Below, one piece after another: positions 56,378-63,539 of a DNA stretch of 64,000 bases. The DNA is from Bacillus sp. ISL-51 (lineage in GTDB: Bacteria > Bacillota > Bacilli > Bacillales > Bacillaceae). Where the stretch lies: positions 62,001 to 126,000 of the forward strand of contig NZ_JAGGQB010000008.1 of assembly GCF_018613535.1 (NCBI RefSeq), given 5' to 3'. The notes under the pieces are model-generated. The model did not search any database. It was not told the DNA's origin and worked only from the letters and a program-made list of their open reading frames with translations. Every line of letters begins with the position of its first letter. Position 1 is the stretch's first letter. The position numbers and the translations under genes are program-made.

Positions 56378-56593
56378 TTAATCTTGCGGCACCCATTCGT
56401 AGAGATCATCGATTGAACACCCGATGATTACGGCGAAGGTTTTAGCGGTACTAAGTGTCATTTCCTGCTTGCCTAAAACGTATTTGGAGACATGACTCTT
56501 ATCGTACCCTGATCTGTTCGCAAGCTGTGTCTGCGTAAACCCTCGCTCATGCAGCCGGTCGCGAAGTAAACACCTACCCGGCTTATACTTCAC
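56378..56593 (-). CDS. Xre-family repressor-like protein
   Basis: The 71-residue protein is a compact HTH_3: RDRLHERGFTQTQLANRSGY followed by DKSHVSKYVLGKQEMTLSTA and the C-terminal SIDDLYEWVPQD. It is divergent from the AimR-like receptor gene with 121 bases between, so it is placed to control that promoter or the lysogeny decision. The start region is followed by AAAGGTG when read on its strand. Confidence 0.88.
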   Translation of the reverse strand: MKYKPGRCLLRDRLHERGFTQTQLANRSGYDKSHVSKYVLGKQEMTLSTAKTFAVIIGCSIDDLYEWVPQD

Positions 56594-56714
56594 CTTTTAA
56601 GCACCTCCGCAAAAGCTTTATATCGGGCTTTACGAAGGAAATTATAAACTATTGCCGTCAGTTTTTCTATTCGTTTCTGGATGTACAATTATTTCGAGGA
56701 AGAAGGGGAAAAGG

Positions 56715-57890
56715 TTGAAAAGTTTATCTGATGAAATTTTGAACTTGATTGAGGACAGCGATTTAAGTTACAAAGAGGTTGCCCACATGGCCGGAGTTTC
56801 TGCGCGTAGTATTTATGAAATAAAAAATCGTGGAACTATAGGTTTTATAACTATGCTCAAAATCGCCCAAGTCTGTAATGGCGCGGATTATCATGAAAAA
56901 ATGACTAAATGGTGTCACTTACTTACTACCACTGAAGGTATAAAACACGCCTTTGAATACGCGGCAATAAAAAGAGATATCGCACTTTTGGGTGACTTGT
57001 TAGACAATGCAGAAGGCGACGATTCATTAAGTGCGTACTATGGGATTTACAGCTTAATTTATAAATTTATGAGGAAGGAGATTGCTTTCTTAGACTTGTA
57101 CGATTTGCTTAAACAGGTTCGAATTTCGAAGGATAAAAACCTCGCGATTATAGTGGGTATCTACAAATGTTATTTACTCTACTACCAAAAGGACTTTCTA
57201 GGCATTCTTCAGATGGCAAATGTAATCGAAAAAGAAATACAAAACATAGGCCGAGACAGAAGCGCTTTTTTTAGACAATGCTATATATACAGGTTGGCGG
57301 AAGTGTTAATGCCGGTCCACTTGCATTTTAACAATTTTGAAGCTTCACGCAAATTTGCGAAAATTCTACTTTACAGTAATATCAGCAGCAAAACTATGTC
57401 GGATGGTTATTATTGTATTGGGATGACGTACTTGGGTAGAGATAAGGATGTTTGTTTAAAGAGCTTAGAACGTAGTTACGAACTGATGAAGGAGATAGAA
57501 CGTTCTGATTTGATTGAAGAATCCAGAATGCACTTAGAACTAGCGCGCCTGTACTATGAAGTAAAAGAAGGGGCGTCTATTAAAGGTGTGGCAGGTTTTG
57601 CGGAGAGAATGCAATTTAAAAGTGATTCGGATTTCATAAAGTACTTTGAATATCGGTTAGAGAACTCACTGTCAAAACTCTATGAGGGTTATAAATACTT
57701 TTTTAGTCGAAAGAATTTCTTGTTTGCTAATTTAATAGCCGATGACCTTGCGTATTTTGGAGTCGACTCAGCGCAAGTAGAGGCACTTAAGTCGATAAAT
57801 CTCAATGAAAAGGTGGAGTTTAATTTTGAAGAAGAAGTTGTTAGCTGTTTTAGTCATTGGAGCCGTAATAGTATCGCTCGGGTATCTTAA
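56715..57890 (+). CDS. AimR-like arbitrium peptide receptor
   Basis: The 391-residue protein has an N-terminal helix-turn-helix (residues 18-38: YKEVAHMAGVSARSIYEIKN) and then only paired helices in tetratricopeptide-like arrangement (for example HEKMTKWCHLL, YGIYSLIYKFMRKEIAFLDL, IVGIYKCYLLYYQKDFLGIL, CLKSLERSYELMKEIERSDL). This is the RRNPPA plan (Rap/NprR/PlcR/AimR); length and neighbourhood fit AimR of SPbeta-group phages (386 residues in SPbeta). I chose the TTG at 56715 after AAGGGGA. The 3' end overlaps a gene for an exported peptide by 65 bases, as expected for a receptor and its signal. In phages, AimR without peptide activates the lysis-promoting aimX transcript. Assignment is by architecture and context. 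Confidence 0.8.
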   Translation: MKSLSDEILNLIEDSDLSYKEVAHMAGVSARSIYEIKNRGTIGFITMLKIAQVCNGADYHEKMTKWCHLLTTTEGIKHAFEYAAIKRDIALLGDLLDNAEGDDSLSAYYGIYSLIYKFMRKEIAFLDLYDLLKQVRISKDKNLAIIVGIYKCYLLYYQKDFLGILQMANVIEKEIQNIGRDRSAFFRQCYIYRLAEVLMPVHLHFNNFEASRKFAKILLYSNISSKTMSDGYYCIGMTYLGRDKDVCLKSLERSYELMKEIERSDLIEESRMHLELARLYYEVKEGASIKGVAGFAERMQFKSDSDFIKYFEYRLENSLSKLYEGYKYFFSRKNFLFANLIADDLAYFGVDSAQVEALKSINLNEKVEFNFEEEVVSCFSHWSRNSIARVS

Positions 57891-57963
57891 CAAAAATGAT
57901 CAGGCATCAACACAAGAGGCGAAGTCTGAATTTAAAGTGGCCGAGATAAGCCCAGGGGCTTAG
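57826..57963 (+). CDS. AimP-like arbitrium pre-propeptide, predicted signal EISPGA
   Basis: A 45-codon gene starts at TTG 57826, 7 bases behind GGTGGAG, inside the 3' end of the receptor gene in another frame. It encodes a basic start and hydrophobic helix (MKKKLLAVLVIGAVIVSLGY), a polar spacer and the C-terminus FKVA-EISPGA. AimP of phi3T and SPbeta are 43-residue exported proteins whose last six residues (SAIRGA, GMPRGA) are released as the signal. Length, signal peptide, position behind the receptor, the Val-Ala before the hexamer and the final Gly-Ala all agree. An upstream ATG at 57805 would add seven residues. Confidence 0.82.
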   Translation: MKKKLLAVLVIGAVIVSLGYLNKNDQASTQEAKSEFKVAEISPGA

Positions 57964-58290
57964 AAACAAACACTGCCCGCTGAAAAAATTGGCGGGCGCA
58001 CTCATTATTAAAAAACGTTTTGGCGAACGTAGTAAAACAAAAAGGCCGCCCTGTTGGCGCAGGACGACCCGATCAAAATCAGTTAGAAGATATGCAAGTA
58101 CGATATCTACACTCTTGGCGGAGTAATCGTATTTGCCGTCCGCTGTTACTCTCACATAACAGCATTTTTCAAGCAACCAAAAATAACCCGAAGGTTTAGT
58201 TACTTATTTTGTATTTTATCCGTTGGCAACGGATTTTACAAGGCGAACAGTATACGAACACCTTCGGAAAATTGAATGGAGGTCAACGAT
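57964..58290. ncRNA. Candidate AimX-like region
   Basis: No plus-strand gene is visible in these 327 bases. A hairpin GCCCGC with GCGGGC lies at 57973-57997 right behind the peptide gene, and a 17-base palindrome ATCCGTTGGCAACGGAT at 58218-58234 precedes the next gene. In SPbeta phages the AimR-dependent aimX transcript lies directly behind aimP, so this is where to expect it. A minus-strand frame (57907-58176) lacks a ribosome site and is probably chance. Confidence 0.4.
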
Positions 58291-58431
58291 ATGCCAGTCG
58301 ATTTCGGATGGATATTTCAAATATCCGCAGTAATCGTAGTGTTTATCTTAGGCTGCATGACATGGGCGGTTTGGAAAGAAGAGGATTCCAACGCTCAAAA
58401 CAACAACTTCGGAGGGTTCGATAATGAATAA
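58291..58431 (+). CDS. Small membrane peptide
   Basis: The 46-residue peptide starts at ATG 58291 behind GGAGGTC, has one membrane helix (WIFQISAVIVVFILGCMTWA) and a polar Asn-rich end. It overlaps the next gene by 8 bases, so the two are translated together. It is not in a recognisable family. Confidence 0.75.
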   Translation: MPVDFGWIFQISAVIVVFILGCMTWAVWKEEDSNAQNNNFGGFDNE

Positions 58432-58966
58432 ATATAACGTTTCTCGATCAGCAGTAAAAAACGCGGTAGTTCGTCTTGGTCTTACAAATGCGCAGGCATC
58501 GAACGCATTAATTAAATATGCGCAAGGTTCTTCATTAGTTTGGTCACTCGAATCAACGAGTGGAAGCCAAGCCGTTTACGACAACTATAACGAAAGAGTG
58601 CGCCTTGTAATCGCCGAGAACGGAACCGTACTAGACGTTTTCCCCATTGATTACGCGCTACAGTCACCGCACAACTTATCGGAAGAGGTTTGCCAATCGC
58701 TTAAGGAGTCGACTAAAAAGACTCTGATCGCGAAAAGAGACGAGATCCACCGCAAATGGTGCGAAGCTGAACTTGCTTTTCACGAAAATAGTTACGAGAT
58801 CGCTAAAGTGCGCTTCGAATTAATTGACGCGAGTACCGAAGAGGCTGCGGCGCTAAACGGCTGTTTAGCGGAGCTTTGCGCAGATAATAAGCGACTACAC
58901 GAAGATAGATCAGCACTCAGAAAAGAACGGACTGAATTAGAGCGTGCTCTTGTACCTTATATCTAA
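58424..58966 (+). CDS. Unknown phage protein with C-terminal coiled coil
   Basis: The 180-residue protein begins MNKYNVSRSAVKNAVVRLGL, a helical segment that could bind DNA, followed by a beta-rich part. The last 70 residues (rich in Glu, Lys, Leu and Arg) form a probable coiled coil. GGAGGGTTCGATA precedes the ATG. The function is unknown. Confidence 0.75.
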   Translation: MNKYNVSRSAVKNAVVRLGLTNAQASNALIKYAQGSSLVWSLESTSGSQAVYDNYNERVRLVIAENGTVLDVFPIDYALQSPHNLSEEVCQSLKESTKKTLIAKRDEIHRKWCEAELAFHENSYEIAKVRFELIDASTEEAAALNGCLAELCADNKRLHEDRSALRKERTELERALVPYI

Positions 58967-59003
58967 GATTGAGGACGGAACCAAAATTCGAGGGGGAAAC
59001 GAA

Positions 59004-59330
59004 ATGGAAAAAGTACGGCTAGTTCGACACGGATCGACAGACTTCCCATATAAAGAAATTCATGACGCCTATCTCATCGCAGCGGATACGGTAGCATTAT
59101 GCGACTTTGAAGCGCTAGGCGGCGGCAGGTTTGCGTTTTATGACACTGGCGGCCTGACGTGGAAGGAGGACGGTTATCACCTATATGACGATGAACACCC
59201 ATCATCATTCGCATTCGAGTTTGCTAAGACGACGGCGGCCCTAAAGAAGCTCGACGGACGGGAATTAGCGAATATGAGTGTCGCGCAGTTCGTGCGCCTG
59301 TTCTTCACCGGAGGTGCTGGCAATGTATAA
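59004..59330 (+). CDS. Unknown phage protein, 108 residues
   Basis: It starts MEKVRLVRHGSTDFPYKEIH behind GAGGGGGAAACGAA. It is acidic, without known motifs; the late LANMSVAQFVRLFF resembles the protein at 55851-56186. It overlaps the next gene by 8 bases (ATGTATAA). Confidence 0.7.
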   Translation: MEKVRLVRHGSTDFPYKEIHDAYLIAADTVALCDFEALGGGRFAFYDTGGLTWKEDGYHLYDDEHPSSFAFEFAKTTAALKKLDGRELANMSVAQFVRLFFTGGAGNV

Positions 59331-59499
59331 AGTAGGCGAGACGGTTCAGTATTGGGGCGTTAAGGCGGACGGCCTGATGTGGTTATCAGCCGAAGCCCTG
59401 ACCGGCAGAATACTAAACCGCAACACTTACGAAGGGACATACGTAATAGAAGGGCGGTCCGGGGCTGCGCACGTGGTTCCGGAAAGATTAATCGGGTAG
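59323..59499 (+). CDS. Small SH3-like phage protein
   Basis: The 58-residue protein starts MYKVGETVQYWG at ATG 59323 behind GGAGGTGC. The VGETVQYWG...GRILN...YVI pattern is that of a small beta-barrel (SH3-like) protein. The function is unknown. Confidence 0.7.
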   Translation: MYKVGETVQYWGVKADGLMWLSAEALTGRILNRNTYEGTYVIEGRSGAAHVVPERLIG

Positions 59500-59591
59500 A
59501 AAATAAAAAAGGCGAACGGTTGCACGTACAACTCAATTCGTCTTTAGAATTATCAGGGAAATTTAATTAAAACGCTAAACATCCGTAGATA

Positions 59592-59708
59592 TTGACCGTT
59601 ATTAATCTAGTAGACTATAAGCATCCGGAGCCGCGAGGTTTCCGGGTGTGAAAAAAAAATAATTTTTTTAGATTCGACGGACATAGGCGTATTTCTCATT
59701 TCGAATCT
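59592..59708 (+). promoter_or_regulatory. Promoter with structured leader in an intergenic region
   Basis: TTGACC (59592-59597) and CTATAA (59615-59620) form a promoter. The transcript would start with a hairpin (CATCCGGA with TTCCGGGTG), then A and T runs, and a second dyad AGATTCGA (59670-59677) with TCGAATCT (59701-59708). No convincing gene lies between 59500 and 59960, so this may be a small RNA or a leader for the gene at 59961. Confidence 0.5.
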
Positions 59709-59960
59709 ATTTAAGTACGGGTGAAATTTATTTTATTCTATAGATCAACCATTTTATCATCTATTGCAATTATAATCGCAAAAAGGAGGATTGTCAAGCT
59801 TAAAATGAAAAACGGAATTGGAGTATTCGAATGTCAGGTTGTTCATAATATGCCGCGACTCTCAACACAGACAAAAAAGGTGATAAAACTGGATTCGGGA
59901 TAGTGGGCGTTCGGTTCGAAGGATGGTTTCGCAGTTGATCAATGATGTCGGGTATATTTA

Positions 59961-60488
59961 GTGATTAAAAAAAATGAAAAGGACGTGACGAGATTGAACA
60001 AAGAGTCGAAGAGAGGCATTCTTCCGAATAATAAAGAGGAACTACTATCACGCAATAATTATGAGATGTATAATTTGGACCTTTTACGCAAAGTTTTTCC
60101 CAGAATTATAGCTGAGCATGACTCCGTTTTTGATCGAAAACAGCGAAAACCGCAAATTCGTGACGTCATCGCACTTTATTTTTATTTACTCTCGTATGTA
60201 GATGGTACGCACACTCGACAGAATGGAGAAAAAAGCGACCGTTTTGGAGCAAGCTTTCCGGCGCGTCAAAAGATATCATCTGACTTGGGGATCGCTGAAA
60301 AACGGATAAAGCAACTAGTGGACATTCTTTTAGTTAATGGATTGCTTCTCGAAGTAAGAGACGTCTGGAGCGGAACAGACCGTTATAAATGGTATTTCGT
60401 GTCATTCTGCCCGCGGATCAGTGATGACGGTTATATTGTTTCAGAAGATGGAGAGAAAATAGTGCCCGATCTATCGGTTTATAAGTGA
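59961..60488 (+). CDS. Winged-helix protein, possible replication initiator
   Basis: The 175-residue protein has a central helix-turn-helix (RQKISSDLGIAEKRIKQLVD) followed by a beta wing (LLLEVRDVWSGTDRYKWYFV), preceded by helices IRDVIALYFYLLSYVDGT. This is the RepA N-terminal/DnaD-like plan of plasmid and phage initiators. Three direct repeats with iteron spacing lie 70-110 bases behind it. GGACGTGACGAG lies near the start; an internal start is possible. Confidence 0.7.
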   Translation: MIKKNEKDVTRLNKESKRGILPNNKEELLSRNNYEMYNLDLLRKVFPRIIAEHDSVFDRKQRKPQIRDVIALYFYLLSYVDGTHTRQNGEKSDRFGASFPARQKISSDLGIAEKRIKQLVDILLVNGLLLEVRDVWSGTDRYKWYFVSFCPRISDDGYIVSEDGEKIVPDLSVYK

Positions 60489-60560
60489 TACAGGCATTAG
60501 ATGACCGTTTGGGTTCGGTTATTAGAGGTGGGCTTGCAAAGGGTTATTAGATATCCGAGT

Positions 60561-60600
60561 AAACATACCAAGAGAAACATACCAACGTTAAACATACCAA
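60561..60600. repeat. Three iteron-like AAACATACCAA repeats
   Basis: AAACATACCAA occurs at 60561-60571, 60575-60585 and 60590-60600, with 14 and 15 base periods. They lie in the 249-base gap behind the winged-helix gene. An AT-rich stretch (TTATTAATTAATAGAA) follows at about 60640. Such arrays are typical initiator-binding sites. Confidence 0.7.
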
Positions 60601-60737
60601 CAAATAATAGCGCTCAATTAAAAACCTTTCGCGCAGTTACTTATTAATTAATAGAACCTTATCGCGATAAAGAATATCCGCAAGAGTGAGCGAAAGCGAG
60701 CGATTGCTACGGTTTTAAAAAAGAAAGGGGAAATAAA

Positions 60738-60914
60738 ATGAGTGGGCAACCAACAAAGGCCGTTTTAAGCCTGAAAATCGCGAGACATCTTCTAAAGAAA
60801 GGCTACGAACTATTAGACATTGAGCCGAGCCGGAAGTACGGGGACAGGCTTGTGTTTATCTTCAAAAATACACCGCAGCTAGACGCAGAATTCAAAAAGT
60901 TCAATAGAAAATAA
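60738..60914 (+). CDS. DUF5659-like small protein
   Basis: The 58-residue protein (LKIARHLLKKGYELLDIEPS followed by RKYGDRLVFIFKNTPQLD) resembles the short phage proteins filed under DUF5659; that name is from memory of the pattern. AAAGGGG precedes the ATG at 60738. The function is unknown. Confidence 0.7.
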   Translation: MSGQPTKAVLSLKIARHLLKKGYELLDIEPSRKYGDRLVFIFKNTPQLDAEFKKFNRK

Positions 60915-60934
60915 TTTTATAAGGGGCGAATCAT

Positions 60935-61462
60935 TTGGGGCAGCCGAAAAATACCATCCAAACTTTTAGATACCCAGGAGAAGGAGCCGTCCAATTTGCG
61001 GCAGAGCTTGTAGAGAATCACACGAGAGAAAGTGCAGTGCCTATAATAAATCGCCTGTTAAAAGGAGATTTGCACGATCAGTCTGATAAACGAATAAAGA
61101 AATGTACTTACTGCGGTTACTATTATAGGGATCGCACGAAGCCTAATAATAGCAAAACGTGTTCACAAGGATGTAAAACGGATCTCGATACACTAAGGCG
61201 CGCCAAGAAACGTGCCGATGAGGCTCTTTTAAACCCGAAAAAAAAGAAACTAGACGGTATAGAGAATGCTTATATATGGTGGCTCGAGTATCCTTTTTGG
61301 GTAAGTGAGCGGGAGATGTTAAAACGAGCTTGGAAAAACGAACACTTGGCCACCGACAAGAAAATCGAGGGCATGCTCGCCGCAAAATATCGAGATCAGC
61401 AAACGGGAGGAAAGAGGAAACCTAAGACTGTTGTACCGTATCAAGGGAATGAAGTAGGTTGA
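60935..61462 (+). CDS. Zinc-ribbon phage protein
   Basis: The 175-residue protein has a four-Cys zinc site, CTYCGYYYRDRTKPNNSKTC then SQGC (Cys57, 60, 76, 80). A Lys-rich C-terminal half includes the aromatic ENAYIWWLEYPFWVSERE. It probably binds nucleic acid. The TTG at 60935 follows AAGGGGCG. A terminator follows. Confidence 0.75.
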   Translation: MGQPKNTIQTFRYPGEGAVQFAAELVENHTRESAVPIINRLLKGDLHDQSDKRIKKCTYCGYYYRDRTKPNNSKTCSQGCKTDLDTLRRAKKRADEALLNPKKKKLDGIENAYIWWLEYPFWVSEREMLKRAWKNEHLATDKKIEGMLAAKYRDQQTGGKRKPKTVVPYQGNEVG

Positions 61463-61499
61463 TTTTAGCCACAGTAAAAAAGTATATATGAGAGGGAAA

Positions 61500-61533
61500 A
61501 GCACTAGGCTCAAGGTCTAGTGCTATTTTTATT
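61500..61533 (+). terminator. Terminator in the element
   Basis: AGCACTAG pairs with CTAGTGCT around GCTCAAGGT and is followed by ATTTTTATT. Confidence 0.9.
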
Positions 61534-61576
61534 CAATAAGTGAAGAAACCTTCACAAACAAGAAAGGAGTAGTGAT

Positions 61577-61804
61577 ATGTTAAGCGGGGCAACAATGTAC
61601 AAAATAAGGAAAATTTATAGATTTTCTCAAAAAGACGTGGCTAAAATAACTGGAATTAGCGAGTCTATGGTTTCGATGATTGAATCAGGCACCCGTCAAC
61701 TGCCGGATAAGGTTTCCGTAAAATTTATGGAGTTTCTGCAACTCACACCGGAAAAAGTCATTGCTTTACTCGAATTTTACCAAAATACGGAGGTTGACAC
61801 ATGA
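61577..61804 (+). CDS. Xre-family regulator
   Basis: The 75-residue protein is a Cro/CI HTH: YKIRKIYRFSQKDVAKITGI followed by SESMVSMIESGTRQLPDKVS. GAAAGGAGTAGTG precedes the ATG. It overlaps the next gene by ATGA and opens a run of at least six linked small genes. Confidence 0.88.
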   Translation: MLSGATMYKIRKIYRFSQKDVAKITGISESMVSMIESGTRQLPDKVSVKFMEFLQLTPEKVIALLEFYQNTEVDT

Positions 61805-62013
61805 ATGAGCTATGGAAATTACGGAAAGGGTGGATCGCTGGCTATACGGAAGACAGAGAGCTTATCCGCCGGGTGAAACGTTACAAAAAAGATTGGCATA
61901 TTATTGCGGATTATATTAAAAACGGTCGGTTAATCGGTGTACATTTTAAAATTCCGATTGAACAGAGGCGCGCAGCAGAAAGAATGTTCAATACGAGACT
62001 ATCAAATTTTTAA
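61801..62013 (+). CDS. Unknown basic protein, 70 residues
   Basis: The protein is strongly basic and helical (RRVKRYKKDWHIIADYIKNG), without a known domain. Translation is coupled to the preceding Xre gene. Confidence 0.7.
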   Translation: MNELWKLRKGWIAGYTEDRELIRRVKRYKKDWHIIADYIKNGRLIGVHFKIPIEQRRAAERMFNTRLSNF

Positions 62014-62144
62014 CAAAATAAGAGGCTACAAGCCTTCATTTAGTCGGCACAACTATTCCTATTCGAAAGAAAATCAGCCGGCTATTTTCATGTCATTTTC
62101 AACGGACATCTATTCATTACACTTATTTTCGAGGAGGTATTTGC

Positions 62145-62345
62145 TTGTATGGAGTTGTTGTTTATGTAAAGCCTGACGAAGTGCTCACGGTAGACGCGGA
62201 AACAGGTGAAATATTGCGAAGGATTAGCGGCTGTCACCGGGACTTACTCGTGTCACAGGCGCTTTTTTACTGCCGGAATGCTGGCGAAGTGCCCAAAATC
62301 GCTTACCAAAAGGAGGAAGGCGCATGTACTGCGTATCTAAAATGA
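62145..62345 (+). CDS. Unknown phage protein, 66 residues
   Basis: It starts at TTG 62145 behind GAGGAGGT and reads YGVVVYVKPDEVLTVDAETG. The VDAETGEILR core is a beta hairpin seen in many small phage proteins. It overlaps the following gene by 22 bases. Confidence 0.65.
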   Translation: MYGVVVYVKPDEVLTVDAETGEILRRISGCHRDLLVSQALFYCRNAGEVPKIAYQKEEGACTAYLK

Positions 62346-62698
62346 CCAATCATTACGGAAGTTACGGCGAATCTGACTCATCATACATTCGCGAATCTCT
62401 AACCGGTCCTTTTTCCGACTTATTTCCGGACGGCCAGGCATTTATCGAGCTGGAGGAAGAAAGAGGCACATATAAAGTGACGGACCAAGATGGCGGAGTA
62501 ATCGCGTTTTCGACTGTTACCCGCAGTAAGAAAGCAACGGATCTGGAATTTAGTCGGCAGTTATTTAATGCAGCAGCCGACGCAGCGTGTCATTACGGCG
62601 CTAAGAACGCGTATGTGGTCGATGGGGCTATTAATATACCCGTTGATGAGTACGAGGCCGAATTATTAAAAGCCGAGAAGGAGGACGATGGAGAATGA
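62324..62698 (+). CDS. Unknown acidic phage protein, 124 residues
   Basis: ATG 62324 follows AAAGGAGGAAGGCGC. The protein is acidic, with no recognised motif, and ends in a charged stretch (LLKAEKEDDGE). It overlaps the next gene by four bases (ATGA). Confidence 0.7.
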   Translation: MYCVSKMTNHYGSYGESDSSYIRESLTGPFSDLFPDGQAFIELEEERGTYKVTDQDGGVIAFSTVTRSKKATDLEFSRQLFNAAADAACHYGAKNAYVVDGAINIPVDEYEAELLKAEKEDDGE

Positions 62699-63045
62699 AT
62701 GAATGGAAAGCAAAACGATCTGAATTAGAACAGCAGCTAATTGATGCGAAACAAACGGTGATTAAGTATGAAGGTACGTTAAGGCCTTTCCGTACTATTA
62801 CCGAATCAGAGTATCGGGACGCAAAGCGAGCGGTCATAGACCTGGCTACGCAAATTTCAAATGGCGACTACGAGGCCGGACGACCTTCAGATCCGTACGA
62901 AGGAATGTCCGTACAGGAACTCCGCAGTTTGTACGAACAGAAAAAAGCAGATTACAGGGGCTTTGCTGGCTCGGGTCAGGAGGCTGCGGAATTAATGCGA
63001 ATCGACACTCGTATCCAGGCGCTTGAAAGCGGGGAAGCGGAGTGA
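62695..63045 (+). CDS. Unknown coiled-coil phage protein, 116 residues
   Basis: The protein begins with a coiled-coil helix (WKAKRSELEQQLIDAKQTVI) and has a second one near the end. It is joined to both neighbours by four-base overlaps, so it is part of one translated block. Confidence 0.7.
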   Translation: MNEWKAKRSELEQQLIDAKQTVIKYEGTLRPFRTITESEYRDAKRAVIDLATQISNGDYEAGRPSDPYEGMSVQELRSLYEQKKADYRGFAGSGQEAAELMRIDTRIQALESGEAE

Positions 63046-63527
63046 ACTACACGCTGTATTTAACGCAGGCCAGCGATGACCGATCTGCAGTTTATTCGTA
63101 CGCGCTCCACAATTATGAAGGGCCGCAGGCGTCCGGCGTATTTGTTGCGACCGGAAAACGGAGGCACGACATGTCATACTGCGGCCATATTGCCCTTCAG
63201 CGGGCTTTGAGGAAGGCGGCCAAAACCGAAGGCGTCATTTCGTTAAAGCTAATCGCAGACAATCCGTTAATGCAGCCGGTCCTTTTCGAAACGATGGGAA
63301 TCGACGAGCAAAAATATCCGGGATTGTGTCGGACGACGAATCGGCTATTGAAACGGTTTGCATCGCACGACCTGGCTGCGAGCGAATTCGACAACGACGA
63401 TGCGGCTTGGCAGGAGGTCGCGGTGCTAGACGAGGCGTTGGACGCCCTAGAGCAAAATAGAACGATCAAAGGACGATGGCGGATGATTCGCGATCGCTTT
63501 TTTAATGCTTACAAAACGATACGATAG
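63042..63527 (+). CDS. Unknown phage protein, 161 residues
   Basis: A GTG start in the overlap with the preceding gene gives MNYTLYLTQASDDRSAVYSY. The alternating beta-alpha pattern of the first 110 residues could be an RNase H-like fold, but I cannot identify an acidic catalytic set. The C-terminal part is helical and basic. Confidence 0.65.
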   Translation: MNYTLYLTQASDDRSAVYSYALHNYEGPQASGVFVATGKRRHDMSYCGHIALQRALRKAAKTEGVISLKLIADNPLMQPVLFETMGIDEQKYPGLCRTTNRLLKRFASHDLAASEFDNDDAAWQEVAVLDEALDALEQNRTIKGRWRMIRDRFFNAYKTIR

Positions 63528-63539
63528 GAGGCCAATAAT

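Noticed and set aside
57907-58176. Minus-strand frame of 89 codons antisense to the peptide gene
   Set aside because: TTG start without a ribosome site, composition of a shadow frame, and it runs through the peptide gene; no family recognised.
59721-59903. Plus-strand frame of 60 codons before the winged-helix gene
   Set aside because: No ribosome site at the ATG; AAAGGAGG at 59781-59788 is 16 bases from the only internal ATG, so translation is doubtful.
60561-60600. CRISPR-like array
   Set aside because: Repeats are 11 bases with 3-4 base gaps, so they are iteron-like; no spacers and no cas genes.
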